Shown here: piece by piece, positions 11,275 through 22,737 of the stretch
How positions within the stretch are numbered: the first letter of the stretch is position 1
How the letters are laid out: each line of letters opens with the position of its first letter
From: Eleusine coracana subsp. coracana
Taxonomy: Eukaryota; Streptophyta; Magnoliopsida; Poales; Poaceae
NCBI GenBank assembly: GCA_032690845.1
Contig: CM064434.1
Coordinates: forward strand, 9,736,108-9,800,107
Direction: 5' to 3'
Length of the DNA: 64,000 nucleotides
Program-made: the position numbers and the translations under genes
The notes under the pieces: generated by a model
What the model was told of the DNA's origin: nothing
Database searches by the model: none
Seen by the model: the letters and a program-made list of their open reading frames with translations, nothing else

Positions 11275-11809
11275 GACACCCAATCTTCTCTTCAAGTCTA
11301 TCAGATTCCTGATTGGATGCACAGGCTGCATGCAGAAAACATTATTATCATCAGCTAAAGCCATGGACGGACATAACAGAAACTTCTGAGAACTCTCTAC
11401 ACAAATAAAAAAATGGAGGAGGCCTGCCGCAAACCTCATATGCTACAATCTTCTCTAGTAACTAAGCTAGATCATCCCAGGTAATCTGATGGAATGCCAG
11501 CACTGAAGGGCTAAGCCAAGTCATGAGCTTCTCCTTCAAGTACGAATCCAAAGCACGCAGAGCTGGCCCATTTTCCTCCCGACATGCATTTTGCAATAGA
11601 CCAGACAACTCAGTCAATTTATGAAGTTACTAGCAACAACAGCAATCGACAACAAAACATGGCAATGACAGCAACTGACAGATCTCTCACCCAAGCATAG
11701 CGAGGAGGTTGGTGCGGAGCACGGAGATGAGCTTGACCCTGCCAGGCTGTGTGTTCATCGCCTCGAGAAAGCTCGAGTACCTCAGCTGGAGCGTGTTGCA
11801 GAGCCCGAT
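11275..11809 (-). pseudogene. Captured fragment of malonyl-CoA decarboxylase (three exons)
   Basis: Three consecutive exons of malonyl-CoA decarboxylase can be read on the minus strand. The enzyme converts malonyl-CoA to acetyl-CoA. Exon one (11809 to 11691) contains LRYSSFLEAMNTQPG and ends at a GTGAGA donor. Exon two (about 11612 to 11435) contains LRALDSYLKEKLMTWLSP, then FHQITWDD, has an in-frame stop after DDLA, and ends at a GTTTGC donor. Exon three (11325 to 11275) follows a TGCATGCAG acceptor and reads PVHPIRNLIDLKRRLGV. Exon order and introns are kept, so the fragment came from genomic DNA rather than mRNA. N- and C-terminal parts are missing. The identification is from memory of the family's conserved blocks. 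Confidence 0.75.
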
Positions 11810-12317
11810 CTACCACCTAGGAGGGCCGTCGGCGCAGGTAGCCAGATCCACCGAGGGAGAAGAGGGGCCTGGATCCCATCCCGCCGCCGAGGAGCGGCCG
11901 TGGATCCAGCCGCATCACCCGCCTACTAACACAGCACCGTCGAAGAAGGGGCCTGGATCCCGCCACACCGCCATGCTTCTCACACCACGCATGGAGGATC
12001 TGCCTCCTCGTCACGCCTGCTCGTCGTCGGGGATGCCAAATGCATGCAGCCCGCCGCCTCCTCGCTACAGATGCCCCTCGCTACGTTGTCGCCTCCTTGC
12101 CGTCGGAGATTTTAAGTTACGTGACCCACTAAAATGATTAGTCTTAGTGTCGGATCTCATGGTTCTCGTTATAAGATATGAGCTTAATATTTTAGACCAC
12201 ATATGCGCATCGTTGGAAATTGAATTTTGTGAAGATCATTTTCGAGTACCATAGTGAGAGGTGCCCGCTGCTACGGTGAAAAGCGCTATGTGTCATGGGA
12301 ACGGTTTTTGTAATAGT
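11810..12317. other. GC-rich then AT-rich right part of the CACTA-like element
   Basis: The segment 11820-12110 is GC-rich and may be further captured first-exon or promoter sequence. Several frames are open but none is recognised. From 12110 to the end the sequence is AT-rich and leads into the right terminal repeat. Confidence 0.35.
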
Positions 12318-12505
12318 AAACTATCCAACTACTACCAAAATGAGGTAGCAGGGACATCAGTATTCATGTTGTCATGTTGATACGATATTTAAACAAAAAT
12401 GCAGGTAAAAGAACTAGTATTGCAAATGAATAGTTAGTCATGTTGGCATACATGCAAGACTTTGCACCACAGTTTTTTGTACCAGCCCTTCACTGGGTGA
12501 TATAT

Positions 12506-12511
12506 TTTATT
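12506..12511 (-). terminator. Poly(A) signal of the defensin-like gene
   Basis: AATAAA on the minus strand, about 30 bases after the stop codon at 12541. This is a canonical polyadenylation signal in a suitable place. Confidence 0.6.
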
Positions 12512-12540
12512 AATAAGGAAATCTGCTGATGAACCCTGCA

Positions 12541-12768
12541 TCAACCGCAGCAACAGTAGGAGGCACCACTAATGACTTTGCATATGCCATTGCCGTTGAT
12601 CCCCCCGGCGGCGCACCTGGCACCGCAAATATTAGAGTTGCAGTGACCCCATTTTACGCAGTGGTGGTCATCCAAGCCCGCCGACACCGACGCAGCGAGG
12701 AAAGCCATCACCAGCGAGACCACGACTAAGACGAGAGCCTTCTTGGAGCAGGTAGCTAGCAGCGCCAT
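12541..12768 (-). CDS. Defensin-like secreted cysteine-rich peptide
   Basis: A 75-codon single-exon gene. Residues 1-30 form a signal peptide: a lysine pair at 9-10, a hydrophobic core (ALVLVVVSLVMAFLAA) and a small-residue cleavage site after SVSA. The mature part of about 45 residues has eight cysteines, at 37, 43, 48, 52, 63, 72, 73 and 74 (C-x5-C-x4-C-x3-C-x10-C-x8-CCC). The C-x3-C pair and the closing cysteine cluster, which includes a CxC, fit the cysteine-stabilised alpha-beta fold of plant defensin-like (LCR/DEFL) peptides. These are secreted and act in defence or in reproductive signalling; which applies here cannot be told. Many family members have an intron after the signal peptide; none is seen. 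A TATA box and a poly(A) signal flank the frame, supporting a real gene. Confidence 0.75.
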   Translation of the reverse strand: MALLATCSKKALVLVVVSLVMAFLAASVSAGLDDHHCVKWGHCNSNICGARCAAGGINGNGICKVISGASYCCCG

Positions 12769-12836
12769 TAGACCCTGATAAGCTTTTGTATGCGGAGACC
12801 AATGTTTTTAGGCACTCCTTCGTCTTCTAGATTCTG

Positions 12837-12845
12837 ATTTATATA
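12837..12845 (-). promoter_or_regulatory. TATA box of the defensin-like gene
   Basis: The minus strand reads CTCTATATAAATCAG, with TATATAAAT about 70 bases upstream of the ATG. That leaves a short leader of roughly 35-45 bases, normal for small plant genes. Confidence 0.65.
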
Positions 12846-12900
12846 GAGCGAAGCCTACCTGTTTAATCAACCCATATATTAACGTAAAGAACTGAAGTGA

Positions 12901-13108
12901 TAATATATCTGTAGGTATTTTTAGCTACTAATAATGTGCAGCCAAAAATATCTATAGGTAGATTTAGTTACTAATAATGTGCAGTCAAAAATATCTTTAG
13001 GTAGATTTAGTTACTAATAATCTGTACTAAAAAATATCTCTAGGTAGATTTAGTTACTAATATTATGTCATCAAAAATATCTTTAGGTAGATTTAGTTGA
13101 TAATAAAG
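12901..13108. repeat. 43-bp tandem repeat upstream of the defensin-like gene
   Basis: About 4.8 copies of a 43-bp unit containing ATATCT-TAGGTAGATTTAG and TTACTAATAAT. The middle copies match best and the outer ones are more diverged. The array starts about 55 bases upstream of the TATA box of the minus-strand defensin-like gene, so it lies in its proximal promoter. Confidence 0.8.
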
Positions 13109-13348
13109 TATTAGTCCATTTCAAAAATTTTATCGTCATTGACTTTCTTAGTTACATTTCATCATACGTCTTATTTATTTAGTTTTTGAAAATTATCATA
13201 TATTTTTTGGATGATTTAATTTATTACATAAGAAAATTGAAATATAATTTATAATTTTGCATATTTAAATTGTTATTTTAAATAAGATAAATAATTAAAG
13301 ATAACTAGAAAAGTGAACGCCCACACCAATTTAAGAACATAGAAAGTA
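13109..13348. mobile_element. Worn Stowaway-like MITE
   Basis: About 240 bp of AT-rich sequence starts TAGTCCATTTCAAAAA, then CGTCATTGACTTTC, then CATACGTCTTATTTA, an arrangement typical of grass Stowaway (Tc1/mariner) MITEs. The opposite end is worn (ACATAGAAAGTA) and only loosely complementary. TA-flanked ends fit the family. Confidence 0.45.
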
Positions 13349-13628
13349 TTGGATAAAAATTAAGCTCAGCTACCCTTATCCCCAGGATATGGGACTAAAT
13401 CGGTTAATTGATAGGGCTATCTTCTTATTCTTGTCACATGAATAAGATTCTGCTGCTGTTAATATTTTTACCATGTGGATTAAAAGATCTATATATCTAC
13501 TCACCACTTCACATAAATGATCTTTGAATAATAAAAGTTCAGTAGTTTCCAATAAAATATCATTTTGTCTTTGGTTGAATAAATTTGAGAAGTGTGTTTT
13601 ATTTATTATGTAAAATGTGATCAAGACC
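13349..13628. other. AT-rich spacer
   Basis: No gene, repeat or element end is recognised between the MITE and the copia LTR. Confidence 0.4.
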
Positions 13629-13871
13629 TGTGTTTAGAATGAATACTGAGAGAGTAATCACGAATGATTGTGTGTCTTACATTGATATATATAGTGTACA
13701 TTTATATACGACCAACAGTCAGGAATGGTATCTGTTCGGTATGATGGTAACTGAACGGACATGTCCCTTGGTGTGATGGTGCCCTGAAACGGTCACACAT
13801 ATGATCATTTGATTATCTACTAATTACTTAATTAACTAATTTATTCATTATTAACAGAATTTTTCATAACA
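13629..13871 (-). repeat. 3' LTR of a decayed Ty1/copia element
   Basis: About 243 bp that starts TGTTATGAAAAATTCTG and ends TTCTAAACACA on the minus strand (TG...CA). It has a TATATAAATG box on that strand near 13700. Directly next to its start is a polypurine tract reading AAGGGGGAG. No partner LTR was found; the 5' end of the element seems lost beyond 22429. Confidence 0.6.
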
Positions 13872-13880
13872 CTCCCCCTT
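13872..13880 (-). other. Copia polypurine tract
   Basis: AAGGGGGAG on the minus strand immediately precedes the LTR start TGTTATG, the standard arrangement at the 3' end of a copia element. Confidence 0.6.
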
Positions 13881-16800
13881 GATGAATTATTTCTTCTAAT
13901 TTGTAGATAGTTGCTCCTTCAAAAACCCTATTGGGAAAAAAATATGAGTATATGTTGGTGTGATATATATTGTGAAAACTCCTTAAAAACCCAATGAAAA
14001 AAATAAGGAGAAAATGATAGAACATATATTGTTGCTGCCTCATTGATAAACTCATACGGGAAAACCTTTAAAAAGAAAACCCCAATAACGAGTTCAGAGT
14101 GCAATGTACATGATCTGTTGATCATGATTCAAAACTAATCTCTTCCAAATCAATTACAAAATGAGGAGAAATATTTGATAATATTATATTAGTGTGCCAC
14201 TAAAAACTCCTTTAGAATCCGAGGGAAAATAAGGTGAAAATTGATGCGGTACATATGTCTTATTGTATCATCACAAGCTTATATGAGAAACCTTGAGAGG
14301 AAAAACTCATGAGTTTAGAGAAAAATATTCCTATAATCTGTTGATCATAGTGAAAATTATCTCCCCTAAAACATGTAAGGAAAAAAGAGGAGAAATATTT
14401 GGTAAAATTCCTTCAAACCTTGTTGGGAAGATAAAGAGAACCAAAATGTAATATGTCATGAAAAACTCCTTCAAAACCCTATAAAGGGAAAAATATAAGG
14501 ATAAATTGATATGACATATCTCAATGCTTGTATTAATTATTGCCTCGTTAAAAATCTATATGTGAGAAACCTTGATAGGAAAAACTAATAAAGGAAAAGA
14601 GTGCAATAATTATGATCTGATGATCATAGATAATTGAGTTATAATTAAGGATTGTCTCCCCCTAAGCTTTACAAATGTTACCTTTATGTAGGTATCTCAT
14701 ACCAATTCTAGAATCATATGTCTAGAACAATGATTTTAGTAGAGAAATTATGAATAAATCTGCAAGATTATCATACTATGTACTTCGCAAAGCTTATATC
14801 TTAAGAGCAATATGTTACTAAATTTTTCTCTTTATATAACTTAAGATGCATTTCTTAATATAAGCAATATTTTCTATATAGATAATATATATAATTCAAT
14901 CGAATCAATATCACGTGTTTGTGATCTATCATTCTGTGAAGCCAATGTGCATTATTTGAAACTTCATATAATGTAATTATATCAAATGACTGGTAGATGT
15001 AGCTATAAAAGTTTATTTGATAACTTTATGATGTAGCTATTTTTACCATATAAAATACACTTTATGTCTATGATATGATATTAGGGGGATCATATAAGAT
15101 AGCCATTATCACTTTATCCTATTATGGTCTTATCTTGATTATATCAAGATTCTTGTGTACCTTTGTGATATCTAAAAGATATTCTTAACTCCTGTATAAT
15201 GACATATTGGAGCTGTGCTAGCTAGCAACCTTATTGCAAACATGAAATCGGGCCCGACATAATTTGCAGTGAGTATTAGCACATCAATGGTACTAAAATA
15301 TGAAACCATATTTTGTTGGATACATACTCCATTGTTTCGTGGATGAAAGAAGACTAGTGTGTTGTATCCCTGTGGGGAATGTACTAGGCTGAAAGCCTAA
15401 TGTGATTTGGTTTAATCCAAATCATTCATCTCAATTCTGTCATTATAGATGATTGTATATTTATGTTCTATGTGTATTTTTAATGATGATGATGAGATCA
15501 CCCACATACACAGAGATGATGCAAAATTCAATAAGGATTTCTTAATGCAATCATCATGAGGAGTAACCTTATGCTTAACATTCTCTAAGTCAGTTGTACC
15601 ATGTTTGTTCCACCCACTTTAAGTCATGTAGCGACTTTAAGCTTTACATGATATATGCTGTGATTTCAATGATTTCAAATTGTATTCAGGATCATTGATT
15701 TTCGAATCAAGTGATACATAGATTATATAATCACCATATCCGATTCAATTACTCTACCAATAATATAAAGTATATATCAGAAATTTATTGCACTCATACC
15801 AACAAGGTATGTTTCATCATTATTGATGTTGGATCTCTACATGAATCCATTTGGCTACAAGCCTCACTTCTCACCACCATTTCATTTTTTAAGAATGAAA
15901 TGTTGCTTCCATGTGGATGATGTGTTCAAGGAGTAGGTATTACTGTGGTAAATACCACTCATGTTTGAGTCGGTGCTATTCTTCGTTAATTGCTTTCTTC
16001 ATATGAACTGATCTGAGTGCTGATGCACCCCACCTAGGTCTTTGGTTCTTTTGAATATTTGCAATTTGATAAAGAAGTATATATTTCGACATTTTTTTAG
16101 TCTTATTATTATATGATTCTGATGAGTCCATATGATATGAAATATAGTTACACCTTTAATCTTCTTGTGATTTCCCATAACAATGGAGTTAAGGTCTTTT
16201 GATGTCCCAACATCTTATTTTATATGCACATTTATGTTGGTCATGTGATGTATGAACATCCATGTGATTTGGATTAAATATCCAACAGGTGTCTTTCAAC
16301 TTGATGTTGAAGATCAACTTATTTGAAGTTGATTTGCATTTACTGTTGTGGAATTTAACTTCCATTGATTCCGCGGAGGCTCCGATCGAGCCATGTCTTT
16401 TATATCCATACTTCTCCCCCTCTTAATATTATTTTGGAGTTTAGTGGTTTTATTAGGTACCTTCACTCTTTCTGGTATATTAATAGGAGAATAAAATTTG
16501 ACACCTTAGTCAGTAAATGCATATGATAGATTATTTGTAATATTTTACAAATTTGTGATATTTTGAACTTTCAGTTCAAAATTCTTTAGTACATGAAATA
16601 AGGACAGAATATCAAAGATATTCTAATTTATTTCCTGGCATTATATTTGGTACTAGTTGTCTCGCCTTAATGCCTAGAAATATCCTCAAATATGTGATCA
16701 ACATATCGGGCTTTGAATTATCCCTTGATGGGGCTTGAGATATGATATTTCATGACTGACGAAATAAAATACCTCATTTGGATCCCCAATGGCCCATTGT

Positions 16801-18883
16801 TGTATGTTGTGGTGGTGAATATGTTAGGTATAACCATATGTTTTTGAAGATAGGAAATTCTTATTTGATTTCTACGTACTAGCTGCATGTGGGAAGTAAT
16901 TTATTTGCAGCATTGAATTGGTCTAAATATGCAGCGTGTAAGACCACAAAGTTCCAACAAGATATTGGCAAATTTTAATTCCAATGTATTGTTCTTGCAA
17001 GTGTAACTCTCTCGTAAGAGACTTAGATACTCCATTTTCTTTCTGAATATATGGTACATACTGTGTTGTATCAATGTAAATTAAGTTGCATCGTCCATAT
17101 TCTAATGGATTCTATCCTACGTCTAGGATAGTATGCTCATAATTTGATAATTTGAGCTTTGAACTTAGCAAATGCATAGTTCTTTTATGGACAAAAGATA
17201 CTTTACACACAAACCATATGGTTGATGTATCAACCTTTTTCGAATGGTTTTCTTACCGAATAAGTATTACCACACTTGAATGCGTTCAAGTTGTTATAGT
17301 GGAATAATTTACACAATAAGATAAGAGGCTCTTAAGAATAATTTCCATGCTACATATGAAATATGAGTATTTGTAGGAAATTTGCAATATATGACCAATA
17401 CAATTGTCAATAAATGTTCCTATCACCTATAAATTAGGTTAATAAAGACAATATTGTCAATTCTTGATGTAATCAAGACTTGAAAATTTATTGTATGCAA
17501 CATTTGTTACGAATGTTATGTACATCACAATTCTTATGATTATGGAGAAATTTTCTCAAGCATTTGCTTGTGCTACATTTATCCTATTTATGACGAATAG
17601 ATAATTCATCATTGTTGTCATGATATGTTTCAATATAAAACCAAAAGAACAGGTATATTCTAACTCAATAGATATGGGATGAATGATAATGCATGAGTGC
17701 ATATTTAGTTACTCTTTGTGTGATTGAGGTTTGACCAAAAACTGATAATAAATGGATTACATTTATGATTGCCATTATTTTTCTATTTCCTCATGTTGAG
17801 AATTTAGAGATATTTAATAACTAGAGTATGAATTGAGTATGATAAAATACTACTAACAATTTTCTTTCTCCTTTGGATTGTCTCTATAAGAATCTATATT
17901 GAGTAAATCATAATGTATAATGATTACTTAGACAATATTTAATAAATATTATTTAAGTATCAATGTGTTAATACTATGTTATGACAACTTATTTACTTAC
18001 AACACAATAATATGACACTTATTTAACATGGGACATAGAGACTAATGTCTTTAAATATGTTATGTTGAGTTTCAACAAACATGTTTTTATTGTAATCAAG
18101 TGCATATCCTACTGTATTAGGATCTTATTATGGTAACAGAAATAGCAACACATAGGTCGTTGAAGTGTTCTTCAATTTGTCCCATTAAACGTATTTGTCA
18201 TTAGTCAATTAAATTCATTTAACCAAATATTTGAGAGTGTGGCATTTTATCATAATATCATCATTATGTCCATGACTTTGACATACATGTATATGTCAAT
18301 AATTGTATCCTTATATAGTTTCCACATGCTGGTCCATTCCCTCTAATTGTTGATATTTGTTTGTAACAAACATTTAATATTCTGAACATTTGAATAAAAT
18401 TCAAATATATGATGTTCCCAAAGGCACAAATAATGTGTCTTTGATAATAGATCACAATGCAGAAGCATTTTTTAGAACTAATGACATTTCTGATGCAATG
18501 CCGCCTAATGAGAGAATTGTGGATAAATTTTCATGATCATTTTTGTATGATATACAAGTTGACCATAGAAGCAAAATCTATAATTGATTTTACGTATAGA
18601 ATGAAATTGTATTGTTCTATCACATTGATCATGTAGGTGAAGATGTAATCATTCTCCTTTTATAGTTAGCTACACAATGACCTTTTCTTGGTCATGAATC
18701 CATTTGAGTGTAACTCAAAAATATAAGGATGTCCCTCCATTAGATACTCAATGTTTTGAGATCCCGAGGAACCTATACCTTAATAAATATAAGACAATAT
18801 ATTTGGTAGAATTTAGAACGGTTGGGCAATAATATATGTTTTATTTATTTTAAAAATGAAAGCTTTGAACCATGAAATGATTA
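13881..18883 (-). mobile_element. Very decayed Ty1/copia internal region
   Basis: Five kilobases of AT-rich sequence with no long frame. It is placed on the minus strand behind a copia-type polypurine tract and LTR. The plus strand shows the phrase CTCCTTCAAAAACCC-GGGAAAAA repeated with variations at about 13910, 13980, 14190, 14410 and 14460, and CTCCCCCTAAGC near 14660. These are familiar from worn plant copia remnants. I could not read any catalytic motif, so the assignment depends mainly on the LTR end. It is interrupted at 18883 by a later LTR element and resumes at 22225. Confidence 0.4.
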
Positions 18884-19312
18884 TGTCGAGACTTATTCTC
18901 AGCAATAGACATAGGATAGTTCACCTATGAGGATTTATATGTAGGACAGGGGTATGTGTGAGATCGAGAGATGATGGTAAGACAAGGCGCCAATTTAGAC
19001 AGGTTCGGGCCCTCTCAATGAGAGTAATAACCCTACGTCTTGTGTTCTGTGGTATTTGTATTGATATGCCTAGATCATAGATCTAGACGAGGAAGGTAGA
19101 CCTAGATGATGATGTCTAGTTATGTCTAATTGTGCGATGCCCTATTGCTTGTCTACTTTTTTTTTCTTGAGGAGGACTTCTATCCCTCCTTATATATCCG
19201 GGGGGACAAGGTTATATGGCGGAGTCCTAGTCGGTCTACTATACATATCCGAGTAGGAGTCTATTTTGCTTTCCTTATCTATGAGGTACCCCGATGGTAT
19301 GTATCATCGACA
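18884..19312 (-). repeat. 3' LTR of the non-coding LTR element
   Basis: This 429-bp copy matches 21792-22219 throughout with scattered differences. It contains CCTTATATATCC, a TATA-like string, and ends CATCGACA. The outer flank is GATTA. Confidence 0.85.
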
Positions 19313-19858
19313 AGTCCTCGAAAGTCTTGCAAGCTGGATGATAATCTTCAGTAGCTTCCCGACTGGTTCATGCCATATGCTTCAGGTTTATATCAGCGAG
19401 CTTGTGAGAGTCTCAAAGATCCAAAAATGTCTTCGAGAAATCAACTGGTGCACCGATTAGGTGCACCTAATTAGGTGTAGCCCCCGACTCTTGTTGGCTC
19501 TCTTTAACTGCAATCAACTGCAATCAAGAATAGTCGTGTTGGCTCTCTTTAAGGAAAAACCACTCAAATTATCAAATATGAGTGATAAATAACTCAGTAG
19601 AGTGACATCAATCACTACCGACTAATAAATGATTCAAACGAGTGACTTCAATCATCGCTGACTGGTAGATGACTCAAACCAAAGACCGAGTGACAGCCGC
19701 GCTCAACTCAGAATATCATGTCCGAGTCGTAGTGGCGCTCAACTCACGACGATAAGGTCGAGTGAAGAAGGCAGTTGAGGTTGTTGTAGCCGCCGACCGC
19801 TGATGTACTATAAATTACTCAAAGTCGTGATGATCGAATGACACCGATGGTCTGATAC

Positions 19859-20130
19859 GTGGCTGATCGATGGTGGCGATCAGATGCGATGTGGCAGACC
19901 GATGGTGGTAATCGGAGCTAGTGTGCCGACTGATGGTGGCAGTCAGAGCTGGTGTAGCCGACCGATGAAGGCAGTCAGAGCTATAAACCGACCGATAAAG
20001 ATAGTTGACGCTAGCATGGCCGACCGATGGAAGCGGTCAAAGCTGTAAGCCGACCGATGGAGGCAACCGGAACTGGCACGGTCGACCTATGATGGTGATC
20101 GGAGCTGTAAGTCAACCGATGAAGGTGAGG
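19859..20130. repeat. 31-32-bp tandem array (CCGACCGATGGxGGC)
   Basis: About 8.6 degenerate copies of a 31-32-bp unit with the core GCCGACCGATGGAGGCAGTC followed by AGAGCTG. No frame stays open across the array in a way that suggests protein. The same core recurs loosely outside the array, between 20290 and 20660. Confidence 0.8.
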
Positions 20131-21189
20131 AAATCATTCTTTGTCGAGTGGTGTATTCGCCTATCCATCATAAATGTTCCTTACAATAAAGAAAATTAGA
20201 ATAATTTTTTATAATTAATATTATATCATTTGTTTGAAAACTTATTTTTATAAGAAAAACAAATCAGTCGACTGAAAAGTCAAGTGTGTATCCATTTTTC
20301 TCCTTAAGTAGACCGACCGACCGACGCATAGCAACGTATTCACGCATTAGCAACCAGACTGATCCACCATAGATTACTTAGGACAAAATATATCGGTCAT
20401 AATTATTCTTGCGTAGCAATCAGAACCAATTGACACATGACCTCTCACAACTATGGCTCTGGGTTTACTGTAGTGGCAGTCTGTCGCATAGCAAAGAAGT
20501 TTTTATGCCTTAGTTGCTTGTCGGCGTAAGACCAAATCACGAATAAAATGCGATGTATCGGTCGAGGCTAAAGCCAAAAAGATGAAACTAGAATGGATGA
20601 CACGGGTCATATGGTGTCAGGGCTGTAGCACTACTCAAAGGTCATCGACCGACATGTGTACTACTAGATTCATAAAAAAGTAGGAGAACACATGTATAGA
20701 TACATAAATAGCCCCCTGGTTCAACTGTTTAATGCAAAGGATTAAAGAACCGAGGCAATAGAAAGACGAATAAAGCCATAAAAAGAGTGATTAAAAAGCC
20801 TGACTTTACTCATTAAAAAAATCCTATGACCTTCTGCTTAGAAACAGAAATAACTGGCCGTGGGAAAAAAATATGACGGACATAAGCCCAAAACCTCAAA
20901 AATAAATCGAGAAAGTATAAAGATACTTAGCTTTGATATTGGACGAGTTGAAGAGGAGCCCCCGAGCGTGCCGATGTGGTTGCCCAGTGGTCAGACATCA
21001 AAGTCGAGCCATCATGTTGCTGGAACATTGAAGCTAAGAGTGGTTGGCTTGTGTCATCAAGTAGTCGAGTATCAAGTCGCCAAGTGGCCGATCGACACAC
21101 GGAACTGTCAAGTCTTCGAAGGCGTCACCGATTAATCGAGTGGGTGAAAATCAAATGCACCAAGTCATTGACGGCGTTGTTGAGTAGCT

Positions 21190-21720
21190 GAGTAGCCGTT
21201 GAGTCATCATGGTGCAGCAATGTCACCGAGTGGCCGAGTCGAGGCAATGTTGCCAAGTGACCAAGGCACGACGATGTTGCCGATACGCTGAGTCGTCAAA
21301 GACATCGTCGAGTAGCAGGATCATGGAGACAACGAATAGCTGACCGAGATGCCAAAGTCACAGCAATGTCACCGAGCGACCGAGTCCGCTGAAACACCGA
21401 AGCGTTAAGTCATTAAGGCGTCGTTGAATAGCCTCCGAGCATGTTGTATGATCTTCATGCCAAGCGACCAAACAACTGAAGGACCAAATCATCACATGAA
21501 TCACCGATTGTCGATGATGTTGATCAGCAGCCAAGTTACGGTGATGTTGCCGAGTTGCCAAAGTCGAGAAGTTCGAAGGCATCGCCGATTTATCCATCTG
21601 CCACTGCATGAACCTTGCACGATTGAAACTTGGTGAAGATGTCGCTGTGAACTCTGCTAGGAGACGCTTGACGAAGATGCGATGACTCATGCGCTTCAAC
21701 ACCGGTCAGATCACGATCAA
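21190..21720. repeat. Degenerate short-repeat region (CGAGT-GCCGAG motifs)
   Basis: Loose repeats of phrases such as GCAATGTTGCCGAGT and CACCGAGTGGCCGAGTC, spaced about 35-60 bp, fill the part of the element next to the 5' LTR. It is a second, more decayed repeat family than the array at 19859. Confidence 0.5.
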
Positions 21721-21774
21721 ATCTTGAAGTAGATTGAGGCCATCGAACTCAACATGTCGACCGTTGTGCTGCCC

Positions 21775-21791
21775 CTTCCTGGCGCGCCAAC
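21775..21791 (-). other. Candidate primer-binding site
   Basis: Directly after the LTR end, the minus strand reads GTTGGCGCGCCAGGAAGGGG. Many large grass gypsy elements have a similar TGGCGCGCCAGG-type site here. The tRNA used is not certain. Confidence 0.5.
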
Positions 21792-22219
21792 TGTCGAGAC
21801 TTATTCTTGGCAATAGACTTAGGGTAGTTCACCTATAAGGATTTATATGTAGAACAGGGATATGCGCAAGATCGAGAGATGATGGTAACACAAGACATCG
21901 ATTTAGACAGGTTTGGACCCTATCAATGAGAGTAATAACCCTACGTCCTGTGTTCTGTGGTATTTGTATTGATATGTCTAGTTCATAGATCTGGATGAGG
22001 AAGGTAGACCTAGACGATGATATCTAGTTGTGTCTAATTGTGCGATGCCCTATTGCTTGTCTACTTTTTTTTCTTGAGGAGGACGCCTGCCTCTCCTTAT
22101 ATATCCAGGGGGACAGGGTTACATGATGGAGTTCTAGTCGGTCTCCTATACATATCCGAGTAGGAGTCTACTTTGCTTTCCTTATCTATGAGTTACCCGA
22201 ATGGTATGTATCATCAACA
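21792..22219 (-). repeat. 5' LTR of the non-coding LTR element
   Basis: This 428-bp partner of 18884-19312 is followed by the second copy of the target duplication GATTA. Confidence 0.85.
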
Positions 22220-22224
22220 GATTA

Positions 22225-22429
22225 TGTGTTACCATATGATATTGTGTGTATATTGTTCCACACTAGCTATGTGTATCATATATATCATGAGATAATTATG
22301 TGTTAAGTCAGTTTGTTATCATAGACAATTTGACATGAGTGTTGCAGTATATGCAAAAATATTGAATATAAGAGAATCTTGTTTCAATTATAGGTATGTA
22401 GGCCACAAAAATGAGCAATGTAATTGCTA
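22225..22429 (-). mobile_element. Continuation of the decayed copia region
   Basis: AT-rich sequence directly after the target duplication continues the sequence interrupted at 18883. Nothing coding can be read. It ends where a CACTA-like terminus begins. Confidence 0.35.
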
Positions 22430-22737
22430 CACTACAACAATTATGGGCTTCTATGGCAAGTTAATTATATCATAAAACCCAAGAAATTCGTCATGTAAAT
22501 GCATTTATGACAAACTTATTACAAAAATTAATTTGTCAAGGATCGTGCACAGCTGATTACCTTCTGTGACGAATCCTGTATTTTTGTCACAAAGCTATGA
22601 CAACGCTACAAAATATCATACATATCTATGACACTTTTATAATTGTCATAGGATATTTATGATGCTCAAACTTTTGTCATGAACCATTTGCTCGATGCTG
22701 ATGTGGCGCCGACGTGGCTGGCTTGTTTTTTTTTTTT
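22430..22737 (+). mobile_element. CACTA-like terminus with subterminal repeats
   Basis: The sequence CACTACAACAATTATGGG is a standard CACTA terminal inverted repeat start. It is followed by many short TGTCAT/ATGACA and TGTGACGAA motifs in both orientations to about 22690, as in subterminal transposase-binding regions. No matching right end was found in the next kilobase, so the element is truncated or its other end is diverged. Confidence 0.55.

Larger units (their letters stand above)
9821..12318. mobile_element. CACTA-like DNA transposon carrying captured exons
   Basis: The left end reads CACTATGTAAAAAATGG. The right end, read inward on the opposite strand, is TACTATTACAAAAACCG, so the ends are imperfect inverted repeats of the CACTA type. 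Just inside the left end (9835-10090) a GACTC/GAGTC motif is repeated many times in both orientations, as in the subterminal repeats bound by CACTA transposases. No transposase frame is present. A fragment of malonyl-CoA decarboxylase lies inside. The 3-bp target duplication is not preserved (ATA left, AAC right) and the last base of the right end is changed, so boundaries are tentative. Confidence 0.5.
18884..22219 (-). mobile_element. Non-coding LTR element with internal tandem repeats
   Basis: A complete 3.3-kb element with two LTRs of about 429 bp (18884-19312 and 21792-22219). They begin TGTCGAGAC and end ACA on the plus strand. The host bases GATTA are duplicated at 18879-18883 and 22220-22224. 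Between the LTRs there is no gag or pol frame, only AT-rich spacer and two families of short repeats. A primer-site-like sequence next to the right LTR places the element on the minus strand. It is a non-autonomous element moved in trans, presumably by a gypsy relative with the same ends. Confidence 0.85.

Noticed and set aside
12900..13108. Possible CRISPR-like array
   Set aside because: The 43-bp units are contiguous tandem copies without unique spacers, in a plant genome. It is a minisatellite.
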